Shown piece by piece: positions 1-12,074 of a DNA stretch of 64,000 nt. A model generated the notes under the pieces. That model saw nothing but the letters and a program-made list of their open reading frames with translations. It did not search any database and had not been told where the DNA came from. Every line of letters begins with the position of its first letter. The stretch's first letter is position 1. Position numbers and translations under genes: made by a program. The stretch comes from Dechloromonas hortensis (GTDB lineage: Bacteria > Pseudomonadota > Gammaproteobacteria > Burkholderiales > Rhodocyclaceae), in the NCBI RefSeq assembly GCF_009469765.1, contig NZ_SSSQ01000013.1, positions 54,848 to 118,847 of the forward strand. The letters are read 5' to 3'.

Positions 1-1076
<1,076 letters not shown>

Positions 1077-1077
<1 letters not shown>

Positions 1078-1523
1078 CAGGCGTAATGCACCAACAGGTC
1101 GAGCGGGTAGGACTTGCCGGCGATCTGGTCCTCGATGCAGCGCAGGATCAGCGGACTGCGATGCCGGGCCTGCGTCGCCTTCACTTCATCCAGCGTCAGC
1201 CAGCGGGCGGCAACGATGCCGTCGTCGAGTTGGCGCTCGGCATCGAAGCCGCGCAACTCGCCGCCAAAGGCGAACCGCAAGTAGGTGACATCCTTGCTCG
1301 GATGTTTCCAGTTATAGATCCCGACCAGATGGGTTGGCTTGAAGCTGTAGGCGGTTTCCTCGAGCGCCTCGCGGACCACGGCATCGACCAGCGATTCGCC
1401 CTCTTCGAGATGGCCGGCCGGTTGATTGAAGGCGAGGCCGGCGTCGGTTTCTTCCTCGACCAGCAGGAATTTGCCGTCGCGCTGAACGACCGCGGCAACG
1501 GTGACATTGGGTTTCCAGATCAT
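1077..1523 (-). CDS. nudJ: Nudix hydrolase, NudJ-type phosphatase
   Basis: 148-residue Nudix protein. The Nudix box is clear: G-H-L-E-E-G-E, then seven residues, then REALEET, giving the metal-binding glutamates. In E. coli NudJ hydrolyses nucleoside tri/diphosphates and the thiamine precursor HMP-PP; substrate here is inferred from the family. The ATG at 1521-1523 (MIWKPNVTVAAV) is preferred over a TTG four codons upstream because homologues start near the MWKPxVTVA segment. It is the first gene of the nudJ - exported protein - mnmA cluster, with a 1-bp overlap to the next gene. Confidence 0.93.
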
Positions 1524-1612
1524 GCTCGGTCTCAATCGGCAAAAGCGATATTTTACCTGCTGATTTCGGCTAGAATTATGGGCTTTTACACGCGTAACAC
1601 GGAGAATCGAAC

Positions 1613-2533
1613 ATGTCCATGTCGGATCGCGACGGCTTTATTTGGCAAGACGGCAAGCTGGTGCCCTGGCGCGAAGCCACCACCCACGTTCTCACCCACT
1701 CCCTGCACTATGGCATGGGCGTATTCGAGGGCGTCCGTGCCTATAAGACCGAGCGCGGCACGGCGATTTTCCGCCTGAAGGAACATACCGAGCGCCTGTT
1801 CCGTTCGGCCCACATTTTCCAGATGCAGATGCCGTTCACCGCCGAAGAACTGAACGAAGCGCAGAAGGAAGTCATCCGCGCCAACAATCTCGAATCCGGC
1901 TACCTGCGCCCGCTCGCCTTCTACGGCTCGGAAAAGATGGGGGTTTCGCCGAAGGGCGCCAAGGTGCACGTCATCATCGCTGCCTGGCCGTGGGGCGCCT
2001 ACCTGGGCGAGGAAGGCATGCAGCGCGGCATCCGCATCAAGACTTCGTCCTACACCCGCCACCACGTGAACATCACGATGGTCCGCGCCAAGGCGTCCGG
2101 CAACTACATGAACTCCATCCTCGCCAACAACGAGGCTACGGGTGACGGCTACGATGAAGCCCTGCTGCTCGATCCGGAAGGCTATGTCTGCGAAGGCGCC
2201 GGCGAGAACATCTTCATCGTGCGCAACGGCACGCTTTACACGCCGGACCTGACCGCCTGCCTCGAAGGCATCACCCGCGCCACGGTGATCCAGCTGGCTG
2301 GCGAACTGGGCATCAAGGTCGTCGAGAAGCGCATCACCCGCGACGAAGTCTATTGCGCCGACGAAGCCTTCTTCACCGGTACCGCCGCCGAAGTGACGCC
2401 GATCCGCGAACTCGACAACCGCCAGATCGGTGCCGGCAGCCGCGGCCCGATCACCAAGGCGCTGCAGGAAAAGTACTTCGACGTGGTCTATGGCCGCTCT
2501 GCTGCCCACGCCGACTGGCTGGCCACCGTCTGA
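1613..2533 (+). CDS. ilvE: branched-chain amino acid aminotransferase
   Basis: 306-residue class IV PLP-dependent transaminase that interconverts Val, Leu and Ile with their 2-oxo acids using glutamate/2-oxoglutarate. Seen: the N-terminal HSLHYGMGVFEGVRAY segment typical of IlvE, the PLP lysine Lys160 in MVRAKASGNYMNS, and the phosphate-binding loop region GxAAEVTPIREL near residue 262. Length matches the family (about 308). A CGGAG ribosome site lies 7-11 bp before the ATG; a second ATG two codons on is possible. The preceding TAGAAT at 1571-1576 may be its -10 element. A small zinc-finger gene follows 17 bp later. Confidence 0.97.
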   Translation: MSMSDRDGFIWQDGKLVPWREATTHVLTHSLHYGMGVFEGVRAYKTERGTAIFRLKEHTERLFRSAHIFQMQMPFTAEELNEAQKEVIRANNLESGYLRPLAFYGSEKMGVSPKGAKVHVIIAAWPWGAYLGEEGMQRGIRIKTSSYTRHHVNITMVRAKASGNYMNSILANNEATGDGYDEALLLDPEGYVCEGAGENIFIVRNGTLYTPDLTACLEGITRATVIQLAGELGIKVVEKRITRDEVYCADEAFFTGTAAEVTPIRELDNRQIGAGSRGPITKALQEKYFDVVYGRSAAHADWLATV

Positions 2534-2550
2534 TCCAGGGAGAAAAATAG

Positions 2551-2739
2551 ATGTCCGACAAGCTGACCGTTGAAGTCACCGCCCACGACCTGCCGCTGCA
2601 CTGCCCGACGCCGAACGCGCCGCTTTGGAGCCAGCATCCGCGCGTCTTCCTCGACGTGCTGAAAACCGGCGAAGTGACCTGCCCGTACTGCAGCACCAAG
2701 TACGTGTTCACGGGCGAAGCGCCCAAGGGCCATCACTAA
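2551..2739 (+). CDS. small CHCC-type zinc-finger protein
   Basis: 62-residue protein. Cys18 and His9 in the N-terminal half and the CPYCSTKY motif near residues 44-51 fit the zf-CHCC family, which includes the zinc-finger subunit of mitochondrial complex I and small bacterial proteins of unknown role. A strong GGGAGAAA ribosome site precedes the ATG. The gene is 17 bp after ilvE and is probably cotranscribed. Bacterial function is not established; the similarity suggests zinc binding only. Confidence 0.88.
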   Translation: MSDKLTVEVTAHDLPLHCPTPNAPLWSQHPRVFLDVLKTGEVTCPYCSTKYVFTGEAPKGHH

Positions 2740-2746
2740 GATCCGG

Positions 2747-2772
2747 GCGGCGGGCCGAAAGCCCGCCGCTTT
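2747..2772 (+). terminator. GC-rich hairpin directly before waaF
   Basis: A perfect 9-bp stem (2747-2755 with 2761-2769, loop CGAAA) followed by only TTTC. It resembles a weak intrinsic terminator, but its stem ends 6 bases before the waaF ATG and covers the place where a ribosome site would lie. It may instead act as an attenuator of waaF translation. Confidence 0.55.
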
Positions 2773-2775
2773 CGC

Positions 2776-3789
2776 ATGAAGAAGGCTCTAATCGTCGCCC
2801 CTTCCTGGATTGGCGACACCATCATGGCGCAACCGCTGTTCGCGCGGCTGCAAGCCAAATATCCCGGTTTGCAGCTCGACGCCCTAGCGCCGCGCTGGGT
2901 CGCGCCGGTCTTGCACCGGATGGATGAAATCAGCGACGTCGTCGATAGCCCGTTCGGCCACGGTCAGCTCTCGCTAAAGCCACGCTGGCGCCTCGCCCGC
3001 AACCTGGCCGCCCGTGACTACGACGCGGTGTACGTCCTGCCCAACTCGCTGAAATCGGCACTGGTCCCGTTCCTGGCCGGCATTCCGCTGCGCATCGGTT
3101 TCACCGGCGAGTCGCGCTACGGCCTGATCAATCGCCGCCACAGGCTGGACAAGGCGGCCCTGCCGCTGATGGTCGAACGCTTCGCACAATTGGCCGAAGC
3201 GCCCGACGCACCGCTGCCGCGCCCGATTTCCTACCCGAAAATCCGGTCGACCGCCAGCGAGCAGCAACAGACGCTGAGCGAACTCGGCCTTGAACGCCCA
3301 GCCCGCATCGTCGCCTTCTGCCCGGGCGCCGAATATGGCCCAGCCAAGCGCTGGCCGGCCGCCCACTTTGCCGTGCTCGCCGAACTGCTGGCCGAACAGG
3401 GCTGTGCCATCTGGCTGTTCGGTTCGCCGAAGGATCACGCCGTCGCCGAAGAAATCGCGCAACTGGCACCCGGCCGCTGCCGCAACCTGTGCGGCGCGAC
3501 CACGCTCGGCCAGGCCGTCGACCTGTTGGCCCTGGCCGACCTGGTGGTCTGCAACGACTCCGGACTGATGCACGTTGCGGCCGCTCTCGACCGGCCGCTG
3601 GTCACGCTGTACGGCTCGTCGTCGCCCGGCTTCACGCCGCCGCTCTCCGCCCAGGCCGACATTCTCAGCCTACAACTGGCGTGCAGCCCGTGCTTCAAGC
3701 GCGAATGTCCGCTTGGCCACCTCGACTGCCTGAATAAACTGTCACCGCAACTGGTTTTTACCGCCTGCATGAAACGGATCGCCCAATGA
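2776..3789 (+). CDS. waaF: ADP-heptose:LPS heptosyltransferase II
   Basis: 337-residue GT9 glycosyltransferase that adds the second L-glycero-D-manno-heptose to the lipopolysaccharide inner core at the cytoplasmic face of the inner membrane. Seen: the N-terminal SWIGDTIMAQPLF segment (WaaF signature), FCPGAEYGPAKRWPAAHFA in the middle, and the C-terminal DLVVCNDSGLMHVAAAL motif for ADP-heptose binding. Length fits the family (about 340-350). No clear Shine-Dalgarno is visible because a hairpin fills the space before the ATG. The stop overlaps the next ATG by 4 bp. Confidence 0.95.
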   Translation: MKKALIVAPSWIGDTIMAQPLFARLQAKYPGLQLDALAPRWVAPVLHRMDEISDVVDSPFGHGQLSLKPRWRLARNLAARDYDAVYVLPNSLKSALVPFLAGIPLRIGFTGESRYGLINRRHRLDKAALPLMVERFAQLAEAPDAPLPRPISYPKIRSTASEQQQTLSELGLERPARIVAFCPGAEYGPAKRWPAAHFAVLAELLAEQGCAIWLFGSPKDHAVAEEIAQLAPGRCRNLCGATTLGQAVDLLALADLVVCNDSGLMHVAAALDRPLVTLYGSSSPGFTPPLSAQADILSLQLACSPCFKRECPLGHLDCLNKLSPQLVFTACMKRIAQ

Positions 3790-4217
3790 GCCAGTCCGCC
3801 AATTACGCTGCACCGGAGGACGCCGAACGCGCCTTCTACGAAGCCATCGCCAAAGGCGATGCCGACCTGCTGATGCTGCTCTGGGCCGAGGATGAGGAAA
3901 CGCTCTGCGTTCATCCAACCGGCATTCGCCTGCTCGGCCTGGTGCCAATCCGCGAAAGCTGGCGCAGCATCTTTGCCAACGCCAAGATCCGTGTCCAGCC
4001 GGAAGTCGTCACCCACTGGCAAGGCGCCGTAATGGCCGTGCATCACCTGACCGAGGTGCTCTACGTCGGCGACGACCCCAGCCCGCACGGCCCGCTGCAT
4101 GTCACCCATATTTATGTCCGCGGTGCCCACGGCTGGCGCCTGGTCAGTCGCCACGCCTCGGCCGCCGACGACAATCATCAGGCGATGGCCGAAGCCGTGC
4201 CGCACACCCTGCATTGA
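3786..4217 (+). CDS. NTF2/SnoaL-like fold protein
   Basis: 143 residues with the pattern of an NTF2-like small alpha+beta barrel: AERAFYEAIAKGDADLLMLLWAEDE at the N-terminus, a middle HP-G-----G---I--SW segment, and a C-terminal VTHIYVRGAHGWRLVSRHAS strand pair. The family includes ketosteroid-isomerase-like enzymes and ligand binders, so no reaction can be assigned. The ATG overlaps the waaF stop (ATGA) and the stop overlaps the TTG of the following hydrolase, so all three are translationally coupled. Confidence 0.85.
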   Translation: MSQSANYAAPEDAERAFYEAIAKGDADLLMLLWAEDEETLCVHPTGIRLLGLVPIRESWRSIFANAKIRVQPEVVTHWQGAVMAVHHLTEVLYVGDDPSPHGPLHVTHIYVRGAHGWRLVSRHASAADDNHQAMAEAVPHTLH

Positions 4218-5182
4218 GCGCTGCCGGCAAACCTTACCGCGCCCCATCCTGGCTGCCCGGCGGCCATGCCCAGACCATCTGGCCGCTGCTCATCAAGCCC
4301 CGGCCGCTGCCGCTGCGCCGTGAGCGCTGGACGACACCGGACGGCGACTTCATCGACGTCGATCATCTCGACGGCCCGCCCGAGGCGCCCCTGCTGGTTC
4401 TCTTCCACGGCCTCGAAGGCAGTGCCGGCAGCCATTACGCCATCTCGACCGCGCGCGCCTGCAGGAAGATTGGCTGGCGCTTCGTCATGCCGCATTTTCG
4501 TGGCTGCTCCGGCGAACTGAACCGGCGACCGCGGGCCTACCATTCCGGCGATTCGCCCGAAATCGACTGGATCCTGCGCCGCCTGCAGGCCGCCAATCAC
4601 GGCCAGAAGCTGCATGCCGCCGGAGTCTCGCTGGGCGGCAATGCGCTGCTCAAATGGGCCGGCGAACAAGGCCAGGCGGCGGCCGAGGTGGTCACTGGTG
4701 TCGTCGCGCTGTGCGCTCCGCTCGATCTTGCCGCCTGCGGCCACCATTTGGCGAGCGGCTTCAATCGCGTCTATACCCGGCACTTCCTGAAAACACTGAA
4801 AGCCGTCTCGGCCGCACGCCTGCGCCAGTTCCCGGGACTGTTCGACGAAGCCCGGATGCAGCAGGCGATCAACCTGCACCAGTTCGACGATGCCGTCACC
4901 GCGCCGGTGCACGGCTTTGCCGGCGCCGACGACTACTGGCGGCGCGCCTCGGCCAAACCCTGGCTGAAATCGATTGCCGTGCCGACCCTTGCGGTCAACC
5001 CGAAAAACGACCCGTTTTTGCCGGCCCATCATCTACCGAGTGCGGCCGAGGTCAGCCCTTTCGTCCGCCTTGAACAGCCAGCCGGCGGCGGCCATGTCGG
5101 CTTTGTCAGCGGCGCCTTCCCGGGAAATCTGGACTGGTTGCCGCAAAGACTCTTACACTTCTTCATTTCCCAAACGTCATAG
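4214..5182 (+). CDS. alpha/beta hydrolase, YheT family
   Basis: 322-residue serine hydrolase of the AB-hydrolase-4/YheT (human ABHD1/3-like) group, cytoplasmic. Seen: the family opening YRAPSWLPGGHAQTIWP, the oxyanion HG in LFHGLEGS, the nucleophile elbow G-V-S-L-G with Ser139, an Asp in NPKNDPFLP and the C-terminal GGHVGF histidine, completing the triad. The TTG at 4214-4216 is chosen because it overlaps the preceding TGA and the conserved N-terminus begins a few residues later. Natural substrate is unknown; lipid esters are the usual guess for the family. Confidence 0.9.
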   Translation: MSAAGKPYRAPSWLPGGHAQTIWPLLIKPRPLPLRRERWTTPDGDFIDVDHLDGPPEAPLLVLFHGLEGSAGSHYAISTARACRKIGWRFVMPHFRGCSGELNRRPRAYHSGDSPEIDWILRRLQAANHGQKLHAAGVSLGGNALLKWAGEQGQAAAEVVTGVVALCAPLDLAACGHHLASGFNRVYTRHFLKTLKAVSAARLRQFPGLFDEARMQQAINLHQFDDAVTAPVHGFAGADDYWRRASAKPWLKSIAVPTLAVNPKNDPFLPAHHLPSAAEVSPFVRLEQPAGGGHVGFVSGAFPGNLDWLPQRLLHFFISQTS

Positions 5183-5192
5183 CCCAAAAATC

Positions 5193-6569
5193 ATGATCCA
5201 ACTCCCCGCTGAAATCTTCAAGGCCTACGACATTCGCGGCATCGTCAACAAATCGCTGACCGCCGACGTCGTCCGCCGGATCGGCCACGCCCTCGGCTCG
5301 CTGGCCGCCGAACAAGGCCAGAGCGCCATTGCTGTCGGCCGCGACGGTCGCCTGTCCGGCCCCGAACTGGCCGGTGCGCTGATGGACGGCATCTGCGCCG
5401 CCGGCGTGGACGCCATCGACGTCGGTTGCGTGCCGACCCCGGTCACCTATTTTGCCGCCTACGAACTGGGCTGCAACTCCTGCGTCTCGGTCACCGGCAG
5501 CCATAACCCACCCGACTACAACGGCCTGAAAATGGTCATCGGCGGCACGACACTGGCCCTCGACGCCATCCAGAACCTGAAGCGGCGCGCCGAATCCGGC
5601 GACCTCAAGCACGGCCAGGGCAAGCGCCGCAGCGCCGACGTCGGCGCCGCCTATATCGACAAGATCGTCGGCGACGTCAAGCTGGCGCGGCCGATGAAAA
5701 TCGTCATGGATTGCGGCAACGGCGTCGCCGGTGCGATTGCCCCTGAACTGTTCAAGCGCCTCGGTTGCGAGATCGTGCCGCTGTTCTGCGAAGTCGACGG
5801 CAATTTCCCGAACCACCACCCCGACCCGTCGAAGCCGGAAAACCTGGCCGACGTCATCCGCGCCCTGCGTGAAACCGACGCCGAAATCGGCATCGCCTTC
5901 GACGGCGACGGCGACCGCCTCGGCGTCGTCACCAAGGACGGCGAAATCATCTACCCGGACCGCCAGTTGATGCTCTTCGCGGCCGATGTGCTGTCGCGCG
6001 TCCCCGGCGGCCAGATCATTTACGACGTCAAATGCACCCGCCTGCTCGCCCCGTGGATCCGCCAACACGGCGGCGTGCCGCTGATGTGGAACACCGGCCA
6101 CGCGCTGGTCAAGGCCAAGCTGAAGGAAACCGGCGCCCCGTTGGCCGGCGAGATGTCCGGCCACACCTTCTTCAAGGAACGCTGGTACGGCTTCGACGAC
6201 GGCCTGTACACCGGCGCCCGCCTGCTCGAAATCCTGGCTCGCGCCGCCGATGCCAATCCGCTGCTGAAAAACCTGCCCAATTCGCCGTCCACCCCGGAAC
6301 TCAACATCAAGATGGCCGAAGGCGAACCCTTCGCGCTGATCGACAAGCTAAAGGCCGAAGGCAAGTTCGACGGGGCCGAGGAAATGATCACCATCGACGG
6401 CCTCCGCGTAGAATACGCCGATGGTTTCGGCCTGGCCCGCCCGTCCAACACCACGCCGGTCGTCGTGCTGCGTTTCGAAGCCGACAACGACGCGGCGCTG
6501 GCGCGCATCCAGGCCGCTTTCCGGCAGGCCATCACCGCCGCCTGGCCGGGCATTCAATTACCGTTTTAA
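5193..6569 (+). CDS. algC: phosphomannomutase/phosphoglucomutase
   Basis: 458-residue alpha-D-phosphohexomutase interconverting hexose 1- and 6-phosphates, feeding GDP-mannose, dTDP-rhamnose and LPS/exopolysaccharide synthesis. Seen: FKAYDIRGIV at the N-terminus, the phosphoserine loop TGSHNP with Ser103, the Mg-binding FDGDGDRLG loop, the sugar-binding GEMSGH motif and a C-terminal RPSNTTPVV phosphate-binding loop. Length is as in Pseudomonas AlgC (463). The open frame extends upstream into the hydrolase gene, but the ATG at 5193 begins the conserved domain. Placement beside waaF fits a cell-envelope role. Confidence 0.95.
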   Translation: MIQLPAEIFKAYDIRGIVNKSLTADVVRRIGHALGSLAAEQGQSAIAVGRDGRLSGPELAGALMDGICAAGVDAIDVGCVPTPVTYFAAYELGCNSCVSVTGSHNPPDYNGLKMVIGGTTLALDAIQNLKRRAESGDLKHGQGKRRSADVGAAYIDKIVGDVKLARPMKIVMDCGNGVAGAIAPELFKRLGCEIVPLFCEVDGNFPNHHPDPSKPENLADVIRALRETDAEIGIAFDGDGDRLGVVTKDGEIIYPDRQLMLFAADVLSRVPGGQIIYDVKCTRLLAPWIRQHGGVPLMWNTGHALVKAKLKETGAPLAGEMSGHTFFKERWYGFDDGLYTGARLLEILARAADANPLLKNLPNSPSTPELNIKMAEGEPFALIDKLKAEGKFDGAEEMITIDGLRVEYADGFGLARPSNTTPVVVLRFEADNDAALARIQAAFRQAITAAWPGIQLPF

Positions 6570-6578
6570 GGAGTTTTC

Positions 6579-7841
6579 GTGAGTGAAGTTGCCGCTGACC
6601 AGTTGTTTCTCGGGCGCCAGCCCATCCTGGATCGCGAGCAGCGGCTCTTCGCTTACGAACTGCTCTTTCGCAGCGGCTCTCGCAATGCTGCCGAATTCAC
6701 CGACGGCGTGCGCGCCACGGCCACCGTCATCGCCAACGCCTTCACCGAACTCGGCGTCGCCGACGCGCTCGGCCAATGCCGCGGCTTCATCAACGTCGAT
6801 GAAGAATTCCTGTTCAGCGACTTGCTCGAACTACTGCCACGGCAATCGGTCGTCCTGGAAATTCTCGAGACGGTGCCGCCGACGCCCGCCGTCGTCGACC
6901 GCTGCAAGGCTCTGAAAGCGGCCGGCTTCACGCTGGCGCTGGACGACGTCATCCAGCTCGAACCGCAGTTTGCCGAGCTGCTGGCGCTGGTCGAAGTGGT
7001 CAAGGTCGATATCCAGCCGCTGTCACGTGTCCAGCTGATGCAACTGGTCATGAAACTGAAGCCGCTCGGCAAGACCTTGCTGGCCGAGAAGGTCGATTCG
7101 CGTCAGCAGATGGAGCAATGCCTGAAGCTCGGCTTTTCGCTGTTCCAGGGTTACTACTTCGCCAAGCCGACCATCATTGCCGGCAAGAAACTCGATCACT
7201 CCCAGCTATCGCTGATGAAGCTGATGGGCCTGCTGCTCGGCGATGCCGACACTGGCGAACTGGAAGAAGCCTTGAAGCCGGAGCCGGGTCTGACGGTCAA
7301 CCTGCTGCGGATGACCAATTCCGTCGGCGCCGGCGCCAGTGAAACCATTACCTCGCTGCGCCACGCCATCACCGTGCTCGGTCGGCGCCAACTGCAGCGC
7401 TGGCTGCAATTGCTGCTCTTCGCTTCCGGCAACCAGAACGGCACGGCCAACCCCCTGCTGCTGCTTGCCGCGACGCGCGGCCGGCTGATGGAATTGCTGG
7501 CCCAGGAATTGCAGCCAGACAACAACGCGCTCGCCGACCAGGCCTTCATGGTCGGCATCATGTCGCTGATGCCGGCACTGATCGGCCTGCCGATTGAAGA
7601 AATCGTCGCTCCGCTCGGCCTGGCCGACGAGGTGCGCGACGCCCTGTGCACCGGCCAAGGTGTGCTCGGCACCCTGCTCCACTTGGCTGAAAGCAGTGAA
7701 ACGGGCGATCTCGACATGCTCGCCGGCAGCCTGCAAAGCCTGCCGAGGCTGACGCTAAAAGCGCTCAACCGCGCCCAGACCCGGGCGCTGCAATGGGCCA
7801 ACGGCATCGGCCAAAACACGGCCGACCAGGCGCCATCCTGA
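6579..7841 (+). CDS. EAL-HDOD regulatory protein, EAL domain partly degenerate
   Basis: 420 residues in the YuxH-like architecture. Residues 1-200 resemble an EAL c-di-GMP phosphodiesterase domain: RQPILDREQRLFAYELLFR replaces the canonical EAL triplet by ELL, FINVDEE, LEILE, VVKVDI and LLAEKVD retain several metal/catalytic positions, but the usual DDFGTG loop reads DDVIQL. Residues about 205-400 are an HDOD domain, commonly used in signalling scaffolds. Activity on c-di-GMP is therefore doubtful. The GTG start follows an AAGGAG ribosome site and lies 9 bp after the mutase gene. Confidence 0.92.
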   Translation: MSEVAADQLFLGRQPILDREQRLFAYELLFRSGSRNAAEFTDGVRATATVIANAFTELGVADALGQCRGFINVDEEFLFSDLLELLPRQSVVLEILETVPPTPAVVDRCKALKAAGFTLALDDVIQLEPQFAELLALVEVVKVDIQPLSRVQLMQLVMKLKPLGKTLLAEKVDSRQQMEQCLKLGFSLFQGYYFAKPTIIAGKKLDHSQLSLMKLMGLLLGDADTGELEEALKPEPGLTVNLLRMTNSVGAGASETITSLRHAITVLGRRQLQRWLQLLLFASGNQNGTANPLLLLAATRGRLMELLAQELQPDNNALADQAFMVGIMSLMPALIGLPIEEIVAPLGLADEVRDALCTGQGVLGTLLHLAESSETGDLDMLAGSLQSLPRLTLKALNRAQTRALQWANGIGQNTADQAPS

Positions 7842-7952
7842 ACCTGTTACAGAAGACGCACCAAATCGCCACAGACAAGCCAGTCGCGCTGCCGCAAGAT
7901 CAGCCAGTACGACAGACCAAACCGCCTTTCCCAACCTCGCACCGGAGTCTCG

Positions 7953-8270
7953 ATGACCACTGAGGAACACGCTCAATTTCGCCAACAGGCCCGCCTGACG
8001 CCACAGCCTGCCGGCTTGCTCGGCAAAATGCTCGCCTTCATGCTGAGCGCGGCCTTGCTGGTACTGGGCTTCATGTTCTCGCTGGTCGCCCTCGCCGTGG
8101 TCGCAGTCGGCGGCCTGGCACTGGCTGGCTGGCTGTGGTGGAAAACACGGCGTCTGCGCAAGCAGTTGCGCGAAGCGGCGACGGCCAAGGCTGATGACGG
8201 CTACGTCATCGAAGGCGAAGTGATTCGGGATTACGAAGCGCCGGCCCCGGCCGGTCGCCTGCTGCGCTGA
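7953..8270 (+). CDS. small membrane protein of unknown function
   Basis: 105 residues, not recognised. After a hydrophilic N-terminus there is one long or two short membrane segments (about residues 25-68, rich in A, L, V, F and G), then a basic stretch WWKTRRLRKQLRE and an acidic tail VIEGEVIRDYE. The positive charges after the hydrophobic segment suggest a cytoplasmic C-terminus. A GGAG ribosome site lies 6 bp before the ATG. It stands 111 bp after the EAL-HDOD gene and ends at a bidirectional terminator. Confidence 0.8.
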   Translation: MTTEEHAQFRQQARLTPQPAGLLGKMLAFMLSAALLVLGFMFSLVALAVVAVGGLALAGWLWWKTRRLRKQLREAATAKADDGYVIEGEVIRDYEAPAPAGRLLR

Positions 8271-8280
8271 TCCAGCAAAG

Positions 8281-8318
8281 AAAACGGCCCCGCTTGCCAG
8301 GCAAACGGGGCCGTTTTT
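8281..8318. terminator. bidirectional intrinsic terminator
   Basis: AAAACGGCCCCG (8281-8292) pairs with CGGGGCCGTTTT (8306-8317), with A-runs before and T-runs after, so it can stop transcription from both converging sides: the small membrane protein on plus and the alaS cluster on minus. Confidence 0.92.
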
Positions 8319-8328
8319 TCGCCTGCGT

Positions 8329-8630
8329 TCAGCGTACTTTCGGGTTCAGCGAACCGCGGTTGTAATCCTTGTCGCCGGGCATGATCGTCCGCCCGACGCC
8401 GCCAAACAGCCCCCCCTGGGCTTCGATCGGACGGGTTTTGTTCTCCGGATACTCGGCGGCCAGCTTGTTCGCCTCGGCGGCCTTGGCCACATCGACGAAC
8501 TCCCAGCGGCCATTCGGGAAAAGCCGCACTTTTTGACCGTCGACCGTCGCCGCCTCCAGCGGAGTCCGATCCAGTTCGGCGGCCAGGCCCGACCCGGCCG
8601 CCAATATGCAGATCAGCGCAAATGCTGCTC

Positions 8631-8634
<4 letters not shown>
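8329..8634 (-). CDS. small exported protein of unknown function
   Basis: 101 residues with a Sec signal peptide (about residues 1-19, [17 protein letters not shown]). The mature part has [18 protein letters not shown], a short beta pattern seen in small periplasmic proteins of unknown function, and an unusual G-rich C-terminal segment [22 protein letters not shown]. Its ATG overlaps the stop of alaS by 4 bp, so it is translated from the alaS message. Function unknown. Confidence 0.82.
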
Positions 8635-11252
<2,618 letters not shown>

Positions 11253-11339
11253 AAGCTGGCGGCCTCAAAGGCGTTGAATTCGAAAAGCGTAATTTTAAAT
11301 GAAAGCGCCGGCCTTCAGTGAGTGCTGATGCCGGCCGGG

Positions 11340-12074
11340 CTACGGCAAGCCCAGGCCAACACCGGCTTCCGACACAAAGAGGTCGAGCCGGTCGGTAAAA
11401 AGCGCGCTGACCCCACGCTGGAGCAGCATTTTTGCCTGTTCCGGCGCGTTGACCGTATAACAAAGCACGGGAATACCTGCAGCCTGGGCCTCGGCCAGAA
11501 CTTCGTCGCTCAGAAGCTTGGCATCGCAGTGCAGGGAAAACGCCCGCAGGCGACGCATTTCGGCCAGCCAGTCGGCTGGCACGCTGTCGAATAGCACACC
11601 GCGCCGAATGTCCGGCGCCAGATCGCGGGCGATCTCCAGTGCCTCAAGAGAAAACGAGGAGATCAGCGGCTGTACAGCGGCCCCCTGCCACAACGCGGCG
11701 GTCAGTTGGGCGACGACGGTCGCCGTCTGCACCTCATGGCCGGTCGCCGGCTTGATCTCTACATTGGCCAACAGACCATGTTCCCGGCACAGCGCAGCCG
11801 CCTCGGCAAAACGGGGAATCGACTCACCGCCCCCGGCGTCGAGCCCAAACAGAATCTCATCCGGCGTCTCGCAGACGCGTCCGGCGCCATTGGTCGTCCG
11901 GGTCAGGGTTTCGTCGTGAATGAGGACGGGAGTACCGTCCGCACTCAGCATGACGTCGAACTCGACGGCCCGAAACCCCATTCGCGCTGCCAAGCGGATG
12001 CCGGCCAGGGTATTTTCGGGCGCCAGGCTACCGCCACCGCGATGGGCAAACCAGCGCGGCAGCATTTGTTGCAT
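11340..12074 (-). CDS. ugpQ: glycerophosphodiester phosphodiesterase
   Basis: 244-residue GDPD TIM-barrel enzyme that hydrolyses deacylated phospholipids (glycerophosphodiesters) to sn-glycerol 3-phosphate and an alcohol in the cytoplasm. Seen: the HRGGGSLAPENT catalytic segment near residues 11-22, FDVMLSADGTPVLIHD with the metal/catalytic Glu-Asp-His pattern (the usual E-x-D is present as VEFDV), and NVEIK further on. The ATG overlaps the ugpB stop (ATGA). In E. coli ugpQ follows ugpBAEC; here it directly follows ugpB. Confidence 0.93.
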   Translation of the reverse strand: MQQMLPRWFAHRGGGSLAPENTLAGIRLAARMGFRAVEFDVMLSADGTPVLIHDETLTRTTNGAGRVCETPDEILFGLDAGGGESIPRFAEAAALCREHGLLANVEIKPATGHEVQTATVVAQLTAALWQGAAVQPLISSFSLEALEIARDLAPDIRRGVLFDSVPADWLAEMRRLRAFSLHCDAKLLSDEVLAEAQAAGIPVLCYTVNAPEQAKMLLQRGVSALFTDRLDLFVSEAGVGLGLP

